Assembly: GCA_027315345.1 (NCBI GenBank)
Contig: DAHUYE010000088.1
Location: forward strand, 1-60,491
Direction of reading: 5' to 3'
Source: Actinomycetota bacterium
Lineage (GTDB): Bacteria > Actinomycetota > Acidimicrobiia > Acidimicrobiales > JAJPHE01
Length of the DNA: 60,491 nucleotides
Numbering within the stretch: position 1 is the first letter of the stretch; every line of letters starts with the position of its first letter. Below are positions 7,683 to 15,948 of the stretch, one piece after another. The notes under the pieces were generated by a model. That model saw nothing but the letters and a program-made list of their open reading frames with translations, did not search any database and was not told the origin of the DNA. Position numbers and translations under genes: made by a program.

Positions 7683-9671
7683 TCACGGTCCGGACACCCG
7701 CTCTTCGACCATGGACGCCATCCGGTCGATGAGGGTCTCCACCGCCACGCCCCGCTCGGGTTGCTCGGAGCCCCGCTGGTTCACTCCTACCGATCCGGCC
7801 GCCACGTCATCATCCCCGACGACCAGGACAAAGGGGACCCGCTCGAGCTTGGCCTTGCGGATGCGCCCGCCCAACTTCTCCGACGCCGACGCCACCTCTA
7901 CGCGCAGGCCGGCCGTCTTCATCCGGGCCGCCACCTTCTCGGCGTAGTCCTGGTGGTCGTCCCGCACCGGCAGGATGCGGGCCTGGACCGGTGAGAGCCA
8001 GACCGGGAAGGCGCCGGCGTAGTGCTCGGTCAACACTCCGAAGAAGCGCTCGATGGATCCGAACAGGGCCCGGTGGATCATGATCGGCTGGTGGCGGGCG
8101 TTGTCGGCGCCGACGTATTCGATGCCGAAGCGCCGCGGCGTCTGGAAGTCGAGTTGGATGGTCGACATCTGCCACGACCGGCCGATGGCGTCCTTGGCCT
8201 GAACGGAGACCTTGGGCCCGTAGAAGGCGCCGCCCCCCTCGTCCATGACCAGTTCCAGGCCCTGGGCCAGGGCAACGGAGCGCAGGGTCTCGGTCGCCTC
8301 GTCCCACTCCTCATCCGTTCCTACGGCCTTGCCCGGCGGCTTGGTGGACAGCTCCAGGTAGAAGTCGGACAGGCCGTAGTCGCGCAGCAGGTCCAACACA
8401 AAGGTGAGAAGCGAAGCCAGCTCCTCTCCCATCTGGTCCCGCCGGCAAAAGATGTGGGAGTCGTCCTGGGTGAAGCCCCGCGCCCGGGTCAAGCCGTGCA
8501 CGACGCCTGATTTCTCGTACCGGTACACGGTGCCGAACTCGAACAACCGTAGAGGGAGCTCCCGGTAGGACCGCTGCCGACTCCGGTAGATCAGCACATG
8601 GAACGGGCAGTTCATGGGCTTGAGGTAGTACTTGTTGTCTCCGTCCACCTCGAGGGGCGGGAACATGCCATCGGCAAACCACTCCAGGTGCCCGGAGGTC
8701 TCGAACAGCTCGGCCTTGGTGATGTGCGGGCTGTTCACGAACTCGTAGCCGGCCTCCTCGTGGCGCCGGCGGGAGTAGTCCTCCATCAGCTTGCGGATGA
8801 GGCCGCCCTTGGGATGGAACACGGCCAGGCCCGAGCCGATCTCATCCGGGAAGGAGAACAGGTCCAGTTCCACCCCCAGCTTGCGGTGGTCGCGCTTCTC
8901 GGCCTCCTCCAGGCGGTGGAGGTGTTCGGCCAGATCGGCGGCGCTGGCCCAGGCCGTGCCGTAGATGCGCTGCAGCTGGGGGCGCTTCTCATCCCCCCGC
9001 CAGTAGGCGCCGGCCACCCGCAGGAGCTTGAAGTGACCCAGGCGCCCGGTGGAGGGCACGTGCGGGCCCCGACACAGGTCGACGAACTCCAGGCTGTTCC
9101 GATAGACGCCCACCGGCCGCTCCGGGGAGCCTCCCACCTCACCGGCGTCCTCGGCCTCGGCCCGGCCGGCGGCCACCCCTTCGATGATCTCGATCTTGTA
9201 AGGCTGATCGGCAAAGAGAGCCAGACCCTCCTCCACGCTGTGTTCCTCCCGGACGAAGCCCTGGTCCTCGGCCATGATCCGGCGCATACGCTCCTCGATC
9301 CGGCCCAGATCCTCCTCAGTGAAGTGGGCGCCGTCGGGGAGGTCGAAGTCGTAGTAGAAGCCGTCCTGCACCGGCGGACCGATGGCGTAGCGGGCCCCGG
9401 GCCAGAGCTGGGTGACGGCCTGGGCCAGGACGTGGGCGGTCGAGTGACGCAGCACGTGCAGGCCGTCGGGACTGTCGGCGGTGATGACCGCCACCTGGGC
9501 GCCGTCGGCCAGGAGCTCGGACAGGTCCCGCTCCTCCCCGTCGATGCGGGCGGCCACGGCTGCCTTGGCCAGCCGGGGCCCGATGGCAGCGGCCAGATCA
9601 GCGGTGGTCGACCCGGCGGGAAGCGATCGGGAGGAACCGTCTGGCAGCGTGATGGTGATATCGGCCGGCAT
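7683..9671 (-). CDS. thrS: Threonyl-tRNA synthetase
   Basis: 662 residues. In order: TGS domain (1-60), the second editing/additional domain with HSTAH (about 76-80), a class II catalytic core with zinc-ligand Cys in MNCPFH, motif 2 around [17 protein letters not shown], motif 3 [14 protein letters not shown], and a C-terminal anticodon-binding domain ([12 protein letters not shown] onward). It charges tRNA-Thr and edits mischarged Ser. ATG at 9671 has no Shine-Dalgarno but a TATCCT hexamer six bases upstream, so the mRNA is probably leaderless. No T-box leader is visible. Confidence 0.97.
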   Translation of the reverse strand: MPADITITLPDGSSRSLPAGSTTADLAAAIGPRLAKAAVAARIDGEERDLSELLADGAQVAVITADSPDGLHVLRHSTAHVLAQAVTQLWPGARYAIGPPVQDGFYYDFDLPDGAHFTEEDLGRIEERMRRIMAEDQGFVREEHSVEEGLALFADQPYKIEIIEGVAAGRAEAEDAGEVGGSPERPVGVYRNSLEFVDLCRGPHVPSTGRLGHFKLLRVAGAYWRGDEKRPQLQRIYGTAWASAADLAEHLHRLEEAEKRDHRKLGVELDLFSFPDEIGSGLAVFHPKGGLIRKLMEDYSRRRHEEAGYEFVNSPHITKAELFETSGHLEWFADGMFPPLEVDGDNKYYLKPMNCPFHVLIYRSRQRSYRELPLRLFEFGTVYRYEKSGVVHGLTRARGFTQDDSHIFCRRDQMGEELASLLTFVLDLLRDYGLSDFYLELSTKPPGKAVGTDEEWDEATETLRSVALAQGLELVMDEGGGAFYGPKVSVQAKDAIGRSWQMSTIQLDFQTPRRFGIEYVGADNARHQPIMIHRALFGSIERFFGVLTEHYAGAFPVWLSPVQARILPVRDDHQDYAEKVAARMKTAGLRVEVASASEKLGGRIRKAKLERVPFVLVVGDDDVAAGSVGVNQRGSEQPERGVAVETLIDRMASMVEERVSGP

Positions 9672-9677
9672 CGGCCG

Positions 9678-9683
9678 AGGATA
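9678..9683 (-). promoter_or_regulatory. -10 element of leaderless thrS promoter
   Basis: On the minus strand TATCCT is followed by six bases and then the thrS ATG, so transcription would begin at or next to the A of the start codon. There is no ribosome-binding site in this interval. This fits leaderless initiation, which is common in actinobacteria. Confidence 0.5.
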
Positions 9684-9731
9684 CCGGTCGCCTTCTGCGG
9701 GCTACACCGGTTTAGAACCGCTCCTGCCGAC

Positions 9732-10844
9732 TCAGAGCCGCACCCCGAGCAGGGTGGCGGCCGAGGAGATGCCGTGGCCGGCGGCGGCGGCGGCGTCGAT
9801 GGCGGCCAGCGCGGCCGGGGCGTCGAGGTCATCGTCCAGGGCGGCCCGGACGTCGTCCAGGGCGGCGTCCCCGGCCCCGGCCTCCCGCCAGCGGGCCAGC
9901 CGGGCAGCCGCCTCGGGCATGTCCCGGTCGGTCCACTCCCAGCCGAACCGGTAATGGTGGCCGATGACGGCCAGGCGGATGGCGTCGGGCTCCCACTCCT
10001 TGAGCAGGTCGCTGGCGAAGACCAGGTTGCCCAGGGACTTGGACATCTTCTCCCCGTTGAGGGCGACCATGGCGCAGTGCATCCAATGGCGGACGAAGGG
10101 ACGGCCCGTCACGGCCTCGGACTGGGCGGCCTCGCACTCGTGGTGGGGAAAGACCAGGTCGCCCCCGCCTCCGTGCAGGTCGATCTGATCCCCCAGCTCC
10201 CGCATGGCCAGGGCCGAGCACTCGATGTGCCAGCCGGGCCGCCCCGGTCCCCACAGCGAGTCCCAGGCCGGCTCGTCCGGGGCCGAGGGCTGCCACAGGA
10301 CGAAGTCCAGCGGATCGCGCTTGTTGGGATCATCAGGGTTGCCCCCCCGCTGAGCGGCCAGATCCAGCATCACCGAGCGGTCGAAGTGGGAGATCTGGCC
10401 GAAGTTGGCGAACGAGCTCACATCGAAATAGACGGCCCCCCCGGCCTGGTAGGCGTGCCCCGACTCCAGCACCATGCCGATGAAGCCGAGGATGTCGGGA
10501 ATGGCCGAGGTGGCCCGGGGCTCGCTCCAGCTCTCCAGCAGGCCGAGGGCCCGCATGGTCGAATCGAACCGGGCCATCTCCTCGGCGGCCAGGTCCAGGA
10601 AGTGCACGCCGAGGTCCCGAGCCTTGCCCAGGATGCTGTCATCGACGTCGGTCACATTGCGGACGCAGCGGGTGTCGTGGCCCAGGTCCCGCAGGCGGCG
10701 CTGGAGGACGTCATAGGTGACATAGACGGTGACGTGGCCCATGTGGGCGGCGTCGTAGGGCGTGATGCCGCAGGTGTACATAGTGACCACAGGACCGGCC
10801 TCGAAGGGCACGACCTCCCGCCGGGCGGTGTCATACAGGCGCAT
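9732..10844 (-). CDS. mshC: L-cysteine:1D-myo-inositol 2-amino-2-deoxy-glucopyranoside ligase (mycothiol synthesis)
   Basis: 370-residue CysRS-like ligase. Seen: TMYTCGITPYDAAHMGH (21-37, zinc Cys25 and the HIGH-equivalent), GRPGWHIECSALAM, the HHECEAAQSEA zinc histidines, KMSKS and a C-terminal LLGVRL, as in mycobacterial MshC. It lacks the tRNA anticodon-binding region of true CysRS, and GITPYD is the MshC form. The enzyme adds Cys to GlcN-Ins in mycothiol synthesis. It is slightly shorter than the usual 410 or so residues because the N-terminal extension is missing. ATG at 10844 is chosen, with GTG codons at 10847 and 10850 as alternatives. It is coupled to the upstream F420 reductase gene. 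Confidence 0.88.
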   Translation of the reverse strand: MRLYDTARREVVPFEAGPVVTMYTCGITPYDAAHMGHVTVYVTYDVLQRRLRDLGHDTRCVRNVTDVDDSILGKARDLGVHFLDLAAEEMARFDSTMRALGLLESWSEPRATSAIPDILGFIGMVLESGHAYQAGGAVYFDVSSFANFGQISHFDRSVMLDLAAQRGGNPDDPNKRDPLDFVLWQPSAPDEPAWDSLWGPGRPGWHIECSALAMRELGDQIDLHGGGGDLVFPHHECEAAQSEAVTGRPFVRHWMHCAMVALNGEKMSKSLGNLVFASDLLKEWEPDAIRLAVIGHHYRFGWEWTDRDMPEAAARLARWREAGAGDAALDDVRAALDDDLDAPAALAAIDAAAAAGHGISSAATLLGVRL

Positions 10845-10851
10845 CACCACT

Positions 10852-11529
10852 TCACGGCCCCTCGGAAGCGTCCTTGTCCAGGCCATGGAGGCGAATGGTG
10901 GTGCGGGTCTTGTAGCGCCGGTTGACCTGCAACAACACGGCGGTGAAGGCCTCGGTGGCGGCAGCGGCGGCCAGGCTGCCGGCCCGGAGGGACCGAAGCC
11001 CGGGGATGGCATCCACCAACTCGGCCGTGGCCTCGGCGGCGGCGGCCTGATCAGCGCAGATGATGACGTCACAGTCGACGGGATCGTCCAGCTGACCCAG
11101 CTCATGGGCCGGCACGTGGTGGAAGGCCCCGGCCACCATGGCGGCGGGGACGGCGGCCTGGACGGCGGCGGCAATCGATCCCCGGGGGGGGACCAGCGCC
11201 ACCAGTTCACTGCCCAGCCGGGTCAGGGCGTTGGCCATGCTGATCACGACCTTGCCGGCCAGGGCGGGGGCCACCGAAGAGGCGGTGGAGGCGGCCGCGT
11301 CCCACGGGGTGGCCACCACCACCAGCTCCGCCCAGGCGGCGGCGTCCTCGTTGGCGGCCCCGGTCAGATCCAGGCTCCGGTCCGGCCAGCGGCCCTTGAG
11401 CTCGGCGCAGACCTCCTCGGCCCGTTCCGCCGAGCGGGACCCGATCCGGACCTGGTGGCCGATGTCGGCCAGGCGCAGGGCCAGGGCTCCTCCGGCCGGG
11501 CCGGTCCCCCCCAGCACCGCGATCCTCAT
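10852..11529 (-). CDS. fno: NADPH-dependent F420 reductase-like protein
   Basis: 225 residues. The N-terminus is a Rossmann domain with GGTGPAGGALA (8-18) and the GSRSAERAEE segment (about 31-40) that reads the 2'-phosphate of NADPH. It is followed by a VVVATPWDA segment and the AFHHVPAHEL region where the family has AFNNxxA. The enzyme passes hydride between NADPH and the deazaflavin F420. Start: ATG at 11529 after GGTGAGGTGG; upstream in-frame sequence is non-coding in character. It heads the minus-strand unit fno-mshC and is divergent from fabI. Confidence 0.85.
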   Translation of the reverse strand: MRIAVLGGTGPAGGALALRLADIGHQVRIGSRSAERAEEVCAELKGRWPDRSLDLTGAANEDAAAWAELVVVATPWDAAASTASSVAPALAGKVVISMANALTRLGSELVALVPPRGSIAAAVQAAVPAAMVAGAFHHVPAHELGQLDDPVDCDVIICADQAAAAEATAELVDAIPGLRSLRAGSLAAAAATEAFTAVLLQVNRRYKTRTTIRLHGLDKDASEGP

Positions 11530-11638
11530 CGCCACCTCACCCCCCCAACGTAGAACACATGCGAGACTCCCCGATCGTCTGTCCGGGACGGGACGTGCCC
11601 CGGTGCCGACTCCCAGCCAGCCGACCAAGCGAGGAACC

Positions 11639-12415
11639 GTGGGCATCCTGGAGGGCAAACGCATACTGATCACCGGGGTCCTCACCGATGACTCCCTGGC
11701 CTTCGACGCCGCCCACGTGGCTCAGGAGGAGGGTGCCGAGGTCCTCCTCACCAGCTTCGGGCGGGTGATGTCCCTCACCCGCCGGGTGGCCCGGAAGCTA
11801 CCGGTGGAGCCCGATGTGCTGGAGCTGGATGTCACGGTCCCCGATCACATGGACGCCCTGGCCGCCGAGCTGGAGCGCCGCTGGGGCCGGGTGGACGGGG
11901 CCCTCCATGCCATCGGCAACGCTCCGCCGGAATGCCTGGGTGGGGACATGTTCCGGGCGGACTGGGACCAGGTGGCCAGTGCCATCCAGGTGTCGGCCTA
12001 CTCGCTCAAGGTGCTCGCCCAGGGTCTGCTCCCCCTCTTCCAGGCCGCCGGCGGAGGCTCGCTGGTCGGGCTCGACTTCGACGCCTCGGTGGCCTGGCCG
12101 GCTTACAACTGGATGGGGGTGACCAAAGCCGCCTACGAATCCCTCGCCCGGTACCTGGCCCGGGACCTTGGGACCCACGGGGTGCGGGTCAACCTGGTGG
12201 CGGCCGGCCCGAAGCGCACCATGGCGGCCAAGTCCATCGACGGCTTCTCCGCCTTCGAGGACGCCTGGGCTCCCCGCTCTCCGCTGCACTGGGACGTCAA
12301 CGACCCCGGCCGGTCGGTGGGCCGGGCCTGCGTGGCCCTGCTGTCAGACTTCTTCCCTATGACCACCGGGGAGATCGTCCACGTCGACGGCGGGTTCCAC
12401 GCCGTGGGGGCCTGA
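11639..12415 (+). CDS. fabI: Enoyl-[acyl-carrier-protein] reductase, InhA-type
   Basis: 258-residue SDR that performs the last reduction of each type II fatty acid elongation round. GILEGKRILITGVLTDDS (2-19) is the FabI/InhA NADH-binding opening. The catalytic pair is Tyr156 and Lys163 in YNWMGVTK, and Asp146-Phe147 (LDFDAS) correspond to the InhA region that holds Phe149. GTG at 11639 follows GAGGAACC. The spacing fits Tyr158/Lys165 of InhA shifted by two. A Wzt-type ATPase gene starts one base after its stop. Confidence 0.95.
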   Translation: MGILEGKRILITGVLTDDSLAFDAAHVAQEEGAEVLLTSFGRVMSLTRRVARKLPVEPDVLELDVTVPDHMDALAAELERRWGRVDGALHAIGNAPPECLGGDMFRADWDQVASAIQVSAYSLKVLAQGLLPLFQAAGGGSLVGLDFDASVAWPAYNWMGVTKAAYESLARYLARDLGTHGVRVNLVAAGPKRTMAAKSIDGFSAFEDAWAPRSPLHWDVNDPGRSVGRACVALLSDFFPMTTGEIVHVDGGFHAVGA

Positions 12416-12416
12416 C

Positions 12417-13655
12417 TTGCCAGCCGCAGTCACCATCACCGGTGTCTCCAAACGCTTCAAGCTCTACCACGAGAAGTACTCATCGCTGAAGGAGCGGGTC
12501 CAGCATCTCGGCCGCGTCCCCTACGAGGAGTTCTGGGCCCTGCGCGACATCGACGCCGAGATAGCCGAGGGTGAGACCTGGGGCCTGCTCGGCCACAACG
12601 GTTCAGGTAAGTCGACCCTGCTCAAGTGCGTGGCCGGCATCATTCAGCCCACCGAGGGCCGCATCGAGGTGCGGGGCCGCCTGGCCGCCCTTCTGGAGCT
12701 GGGGGCGGGCTTCCACCCCGATCTGACCGGACGCGACAACGTGTTCCTCAACGCCTCGTTGCTGGGGCTGTCCAAGCGCGAGATCGAGAAGCGCTTCGAT
12801 GACATCGTTGCTTTCGCCGAGTTGGAGCAGTTCATCGATAACCAGGTCAAGTACTACTCCTCGGGTATGTACATGCGGCTCGGCTTCGCCGTGGCCGTGA
12901 ATGCCGAGCCCGACGTCCTGCTGGTGGACGAGGTCCTGGCCGTTGGGGACGAGGCTTTCCAACGCAAGTGCCTGGACCGGGTGCGCCACTTCCAGCGGGA
13001 GGGCCGCACCATCGTGTTCGTCACCCACGCTCCGGATCTGGTCCGCCAGATCTGCCAGAAGGCCATCGTCCTCGATCACGGCCGGGAAGTTGCCTCCGGA
13101 TCCCCCGGGGTGGCCATCCGCTCCTTCCGGGAGCATCTCCTCACCACCGGGGACCGGCCCGAGGTGGCCGAGGCCATGGCCGCCGCCCTGGAAGGTGACG
13201 TGGAGGGTGCCCTCGACGGCCGCAACGACCCTGAGCGCAAGCGCAACTTCCGGGTCCGCATCACCGGGGTCCGCTTCGAGCACCCGGGGACCGAGGAGTG
13301 CCTGCGCCCGGGTGAACCTCTGACCATCGCCATCGGGTACGAGGCCAGGGAGCGGATCACCGCCCCCAACTTCGGCTTCGCCATCTATGATATCGAGGGC
13401 AATCTGCTCTCCGGAACCAACACCCGCATCCTCGGCACCGACATCCCCCACATCGACGGTAAGGGCGAGATCCGTTTCTCCTTCACCTCGGTACCCCTCC
13501 TGGATGGCACCTACTTCCTCACCCTGGCCGTCACCGACCAGGACGAGGACGTGGTCTACGACTGGCAGGAGCAGCGCCACCGCTTCGAGGTCATGAATCC
13601 CGGTCTGGCCCAGGGGATGCTGCACATGCCCACCAAGGTCGAGGTGCGGACCTAG
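12417..13655 (+). CDS. Wzt-like ABC transporter ATPase with C-terminal glycan-binding domain
   Basis: 412 residues. An ABC domain (about 1-245) has Walker A GHNGSGKST, the variant signature YSSGMYMRLGF typical of polysaccharide/teichoic-acid exporters, and Walker B VLLVDEVLAVGD. A C-terminal beta-sandwich (about 275-410) has the features of the Wzt carbohydrate-recognition domain (RITGVRFE, NFGFAIYDIEGNLLSGTNT, LDGTYFLTLAV). It should energise export of an undecaprenyl-linked or lipid-linked glycan. The start is TTG at 12417, one base after the fabI stop. No Wzm-type permease gene is adjacent, so the partner must be elsewhere. Confidence 0.9.
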   Translation: MPAAVTITGVSKRFKLYHEKYSSLKERVQHLGRVPYEEFWALRDIDAEIAEGETWGLLGHNGSGKSTLLKCVAGIIQPTEGRIEVRGRLAALLELGAGFHPDLTGRDNVFLNASLLGLSKREIEKRFDDIVAFAELEQFIDNQVKYYSSGMYMRLGFAVAVNAEPDVLLVDEVLAVGDEAFQRKCLDRVRHFQREGRTIVFVTHAPDLVRQICQKAIVLDHGREVASGSPGVAIRSFREHLLTTGDRPEVAEAMAAALEGDVEGALDGRNDPERKRNFRVRITGVRFEHPGTEECLRPGEPLTIAIGYEARERITAPNFGFAIYDIEGNLLSGTNTRILGTDIPHIDGKGEIRFSFTSVPLLDGTYFLTLAVTDQDEDVVYDWQEQRHRFEVMNPGLAQGMLHMPTKVEVRT

Positions 13656-13670
13656 CGGAGTCCCTCCCGC

Positions 13671-14093
13671 TCAGTCACGACGCTCCAGGTTGGCGATACG
13701 CACCTGGCCCCGGGCCACCAGCCGGTCGTCCTGGTCATGGATCTGGACCTGCCACAGCTGGGTGGTGCGACCCTGGTGGACAGGAGTGGCCGTGGCCGTG
13801 ATGGCGCCACTGCGCACCGGATGCAAAAAGTCGGTCTGGTTGGCCATCCCGACCACCTGGCCTCTCTCGGCGTACCACGCCCCGGCCCCCATGCTGGCCG
13901 AGCTCTCCACCAGGCTGCAGTAGACGCCGCCGTGGAGGATGCCAAAGGGTTGCTGGAGATGGGGCCCGACCTCCAGGCGCATGACCACCCGCTCGGGGGT
14001 CAGTTCCAGGAACTCGGCGCCCAGGGTGGCATCGAAGCCGACCGGGACGCGGCGGTCCCGCTCCGGCCCGGACATCCGACCGGGATCGGTCAC
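13671..14093 (-). CDS. PaaI-type hotdog thioesterase
   Basis: 140-residue hotdog-fold protein. HGGVYCSLVESSAS (54-67) is the PaaI/acyl-CoA thioesterase helix with the usual HGG start and an acidic residue (Glu63). The strands QTDFLHPV and GRTTQLWQVQIHD complete the fold. It would hydrolyse an aryl- or acyl-CoA thioester in the cytoplasm. Its start codon overlaps the stop of the upstream APH-DUF6285 gene by four bases (ATGA), so the two are translated together and probably work on related acyl-CoA intermediates. Confidence 0.86.
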   Translation of the reverse strand: MTDPGRMSGPERDRRVPVGFDATLGAEFLELTPERVVMRLEVGPHLQQPFGILHGGVYCSLVESSASMGAGAWYAERGQVVGMANQTDFLHPVRSGAITATATPVHQGRTTQLWQVQIHDQDDRLVARGQVRIANLERRD

Positions 14094-15511
14094 GGACCCG
14101 CCTCCGACTCCGGCGCCTCGGGTGTGACCAGGTAGGCCGGGTTGGCCACCTCCAGCTTGGAGCGCACCGTCTCGACCAGCAACGCCAAGACCTCCTGGTT
14201 ATCCGGGCCCAACTCCCCCGCCCGGATGGCGGCGGCCAGTCCGGCCTCGTCATCGAGGCCCAGGACGGCCAGGCCGGCCCGGTGGCGCTCCGCCTGGCCC
14301 GGGCCCAGGGCCAGCTCCCGCTCCACCATGCCCAGGACGTTGACGGCCACCCGGGCATGGAACCTGACCCGGCCCTCGGTGGCGGTCATGACGTCGTTCT
14401 CCAGGTACTCCCTCACCGCCTCGACCAGCCCGGCCGCGTCGGGACTGCCGTGGAGATAGCCGAGCCCGGGTGTCTCCGGGGCGGCCGGGCGGTCGGGCTC
14501 AAGGCCGGCAGGACTGTGGAGGACGCCCGGAGCGCTCCGGGCGCCGGGCAGGATGGCCAACAGGTCCCACTCGACTTCACAGACCCGACGGCCGATGGCG
14601 GCCAGCTCCACCGAGCGGATGGCCCGGCTGGTGTGGGCCGAGGCCTGCATCATGCAGATGATGCCCCAGCGGAGGTTCCCGAACACCTCCCACCACAGCA
14701 ATGCCGAACGATCGACCGGGTCGCCCCCGGCCTCCTCGTAGCCGGCCATGAGGTCCTCGTAGGTGCCGAAACCGCCCACCGGAAGGCCCACTCCGAAGCG
14801 CCAGGACTTGACGCACAGCCAGCCCAGGTCCTCCATCGGATCCCCGGCATGGGCCAGCTCCCAATCCAGCACGGCCCGGATGCCTTCGGGTCCGACTATC
14901 AGGTTTCCGTTCCGGAAGTCCCCGTGGACCACCGCCGGCGTCCGGGGGGCGGGGCGATTCCCCTCCAGCCACCGAAGGGTCAACTCGAAGACCGGGGAGG
15001 TGCCGTTGAGAGCCTTCAGGACGTCGCGGTACTGGTCCAGGGGATCGGGCGACTCCAGTCCGGGAACGGCCTCGACCGGGATGGCGTGGAGGGCGGCCAG
15101 GATTCGCCCACAAGCCCGGGCCAGGCCGGCCCGGGCCGGGGCCAGCTCGGGCTGGCGCAGGATGCGACGGGGGATGGTCTCACCCTCCAGGCGGTCGACC
15201 ACCATGAAGGAGGATCCGAGCAGGCTGCGGTCATCGCTGGCCATGACCAGGCCCGGGACGGGGACCCCGGCAGCCCCGGCGGCGGAGATGAGGGCGGCCT
15301 CCAGGGCCATGTTCCCCTTGGGTGCCGCCGGCGGGTCCCGGCGCAGGATCAGGGGCCGGAGTTGGCCATCGGATCCGACCAGATCGAACGACCAGGTCTC
15401 CCGGGAGGCCCCGCCCGAAAGCCGGCGAAGGTCCACCACGGACGCTCCGGAGTCTCCGGTCACCCCGGCCAGCACGGCACGGAGGCTCGATTCGAGTTCC
15501 GGGGCGGGCAT
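14090..15511 (-). CDS. APH-family phosphotransferase fused to DUF6285
   Basis: 473 residues. Residues 1 to about 330 form an aminoglycoside-phosphotransferase-like kinase: RLSGGASRETW (nucleotide loop), HGDFRNGN near 195 (catalytic Asp) and LDWELAHAGDP near 215 (metal Asp). This resembles the ACAD10/ACAD11 kinase branch rather than drug-resistance enzymes. Residues from about 360 (VEAVREYLENDVM, RFHARVAVNVLGMVERE) match DUF6285, usually a separate small protein beside such kinases. A role in acyl-CoA or hydroxy-acid catabolism is likely from the coupled thioesterase, and antibiotic resistance is unlikely. ATG at 15511. Confidence 0.85.
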   Translation of the reverse strand: MPAPELESSLRAVLAGVTGDSGASVVDLRRLSGGASRETWSFDLVGSDGQLRPLILRRDPPAAPKGNMALEAALISAAGAAGVPVPGLVMASDDRSLLGSSFMVVDRLEGETIPRRILRQPELAPARAGLARACGRILAALHAIPVEAVPGLESPDPLDQYRDVLKALNGTSPVFELTLRWLEGNRPAPRTPAVVHGDFRNGNLIVGPEGIRAVLDWELAHAGDPMEDLGWLCVKSWRFGVGLPVGGFGTYEDLMAGYEEAGGDPVDRSALLWWEVFGNLRWGIICMMQASAHTSRAIRSVELAAIGRRVCEVEWDLLAILPGARSAPGVLHSPAGLEPDRPAAPETPGLGYLHGSPDAAGLVEAVREYLENDVMTATEGRVRFHARVAVNVLGMVERELALGPGQAERHRAGLAVLGLDDEAGLAAAIRAGELGPDNQEVLALLVETVRSKLEVANPAYLVTPEAPESEAGP

Positions 15512-15576
15512 GACCGCTCAAGCTATCGGCCGGTCGACCACCGTTCGGTCGCCACCCGATGAGAGCCGAACCACGC

Positions 15577-15948
15577 TCACAGCCGCTTGGGTGGTCCGTC
15601 CCGGTGGCGGGCGAAGCGCCCGATGCCACCCACCTCGAGATCGTGTTCTATCGGATCGATGGGGGTGGCCTGACGGGCACCGAGCGAGCCGAGTAGGCGG
15701 GGAGGCCGGACCGGGTCCGATCCGTACCACAACAGGACCGCGCCGACATCGATGAGTACCCACACCGCCAGCAGCCTCTGCCTGCGCCCGGTGAGCCAGC
15801 CCTGTCCGGGCTCGGGTGCCGAGACCGTCCTGACCGCGGCGGTGTGACCGACCGGGGCGGAGGCGACAGCCCCGGCGGCCGATGCCGGCGCACCGACCCC
15901 CAACCCAACGGCCCCGGCCAGGAGCAGGATCCGCAGGGGTCGTTTCAC
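15577..15948 (-). CDS. Small exported/membrane protein of unknown function
   Basis: 123 residues. The first 30 residues look like a Sec signal peptide (MKRPLRILLLAGAVGLGVG...), and a hydrophobic helix with WVLIDVGAVLLWYG lies near residues 62-76, after a basic GRRQR stretch. The last 45 residues are polar. I recognise no family. The start ATG overlaps the LivF-LivG gene stop by four bases, so it is the last gene of the transporter operon and may be an accessory membrane subunit (inference). Confidence 0.6.
   Translation of the reverse strand: MKRPLRILLLAGAVGLGVGAPASAAGAVASAPVGHTAAVRTVSAPEPGQGWLTGRRQRLLAVWVLIDVGAVLLWYGSDPVRPPRLLGSLGARQATPIDPIEHDLEVGGIGRFARHRDGPPKRL

Noticed and set aside
8598-10925. 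775-residue plus-strand frame
   Set aside because: Antisense to thrS and mshC, low-complexity sequence, no domains.
10845-11210. Longer N-terminus for mshC
   Set aside because: The extension is Pro/Ser/Trp-rich noise within fno; MRLYD at 10844 matches the MshC start region.
14090-15511. Aminoglycoside resistance kinase
   Set aside because: The DUF6285 fusion and coupled thioesterase fit acyl-CoA metabolism better.
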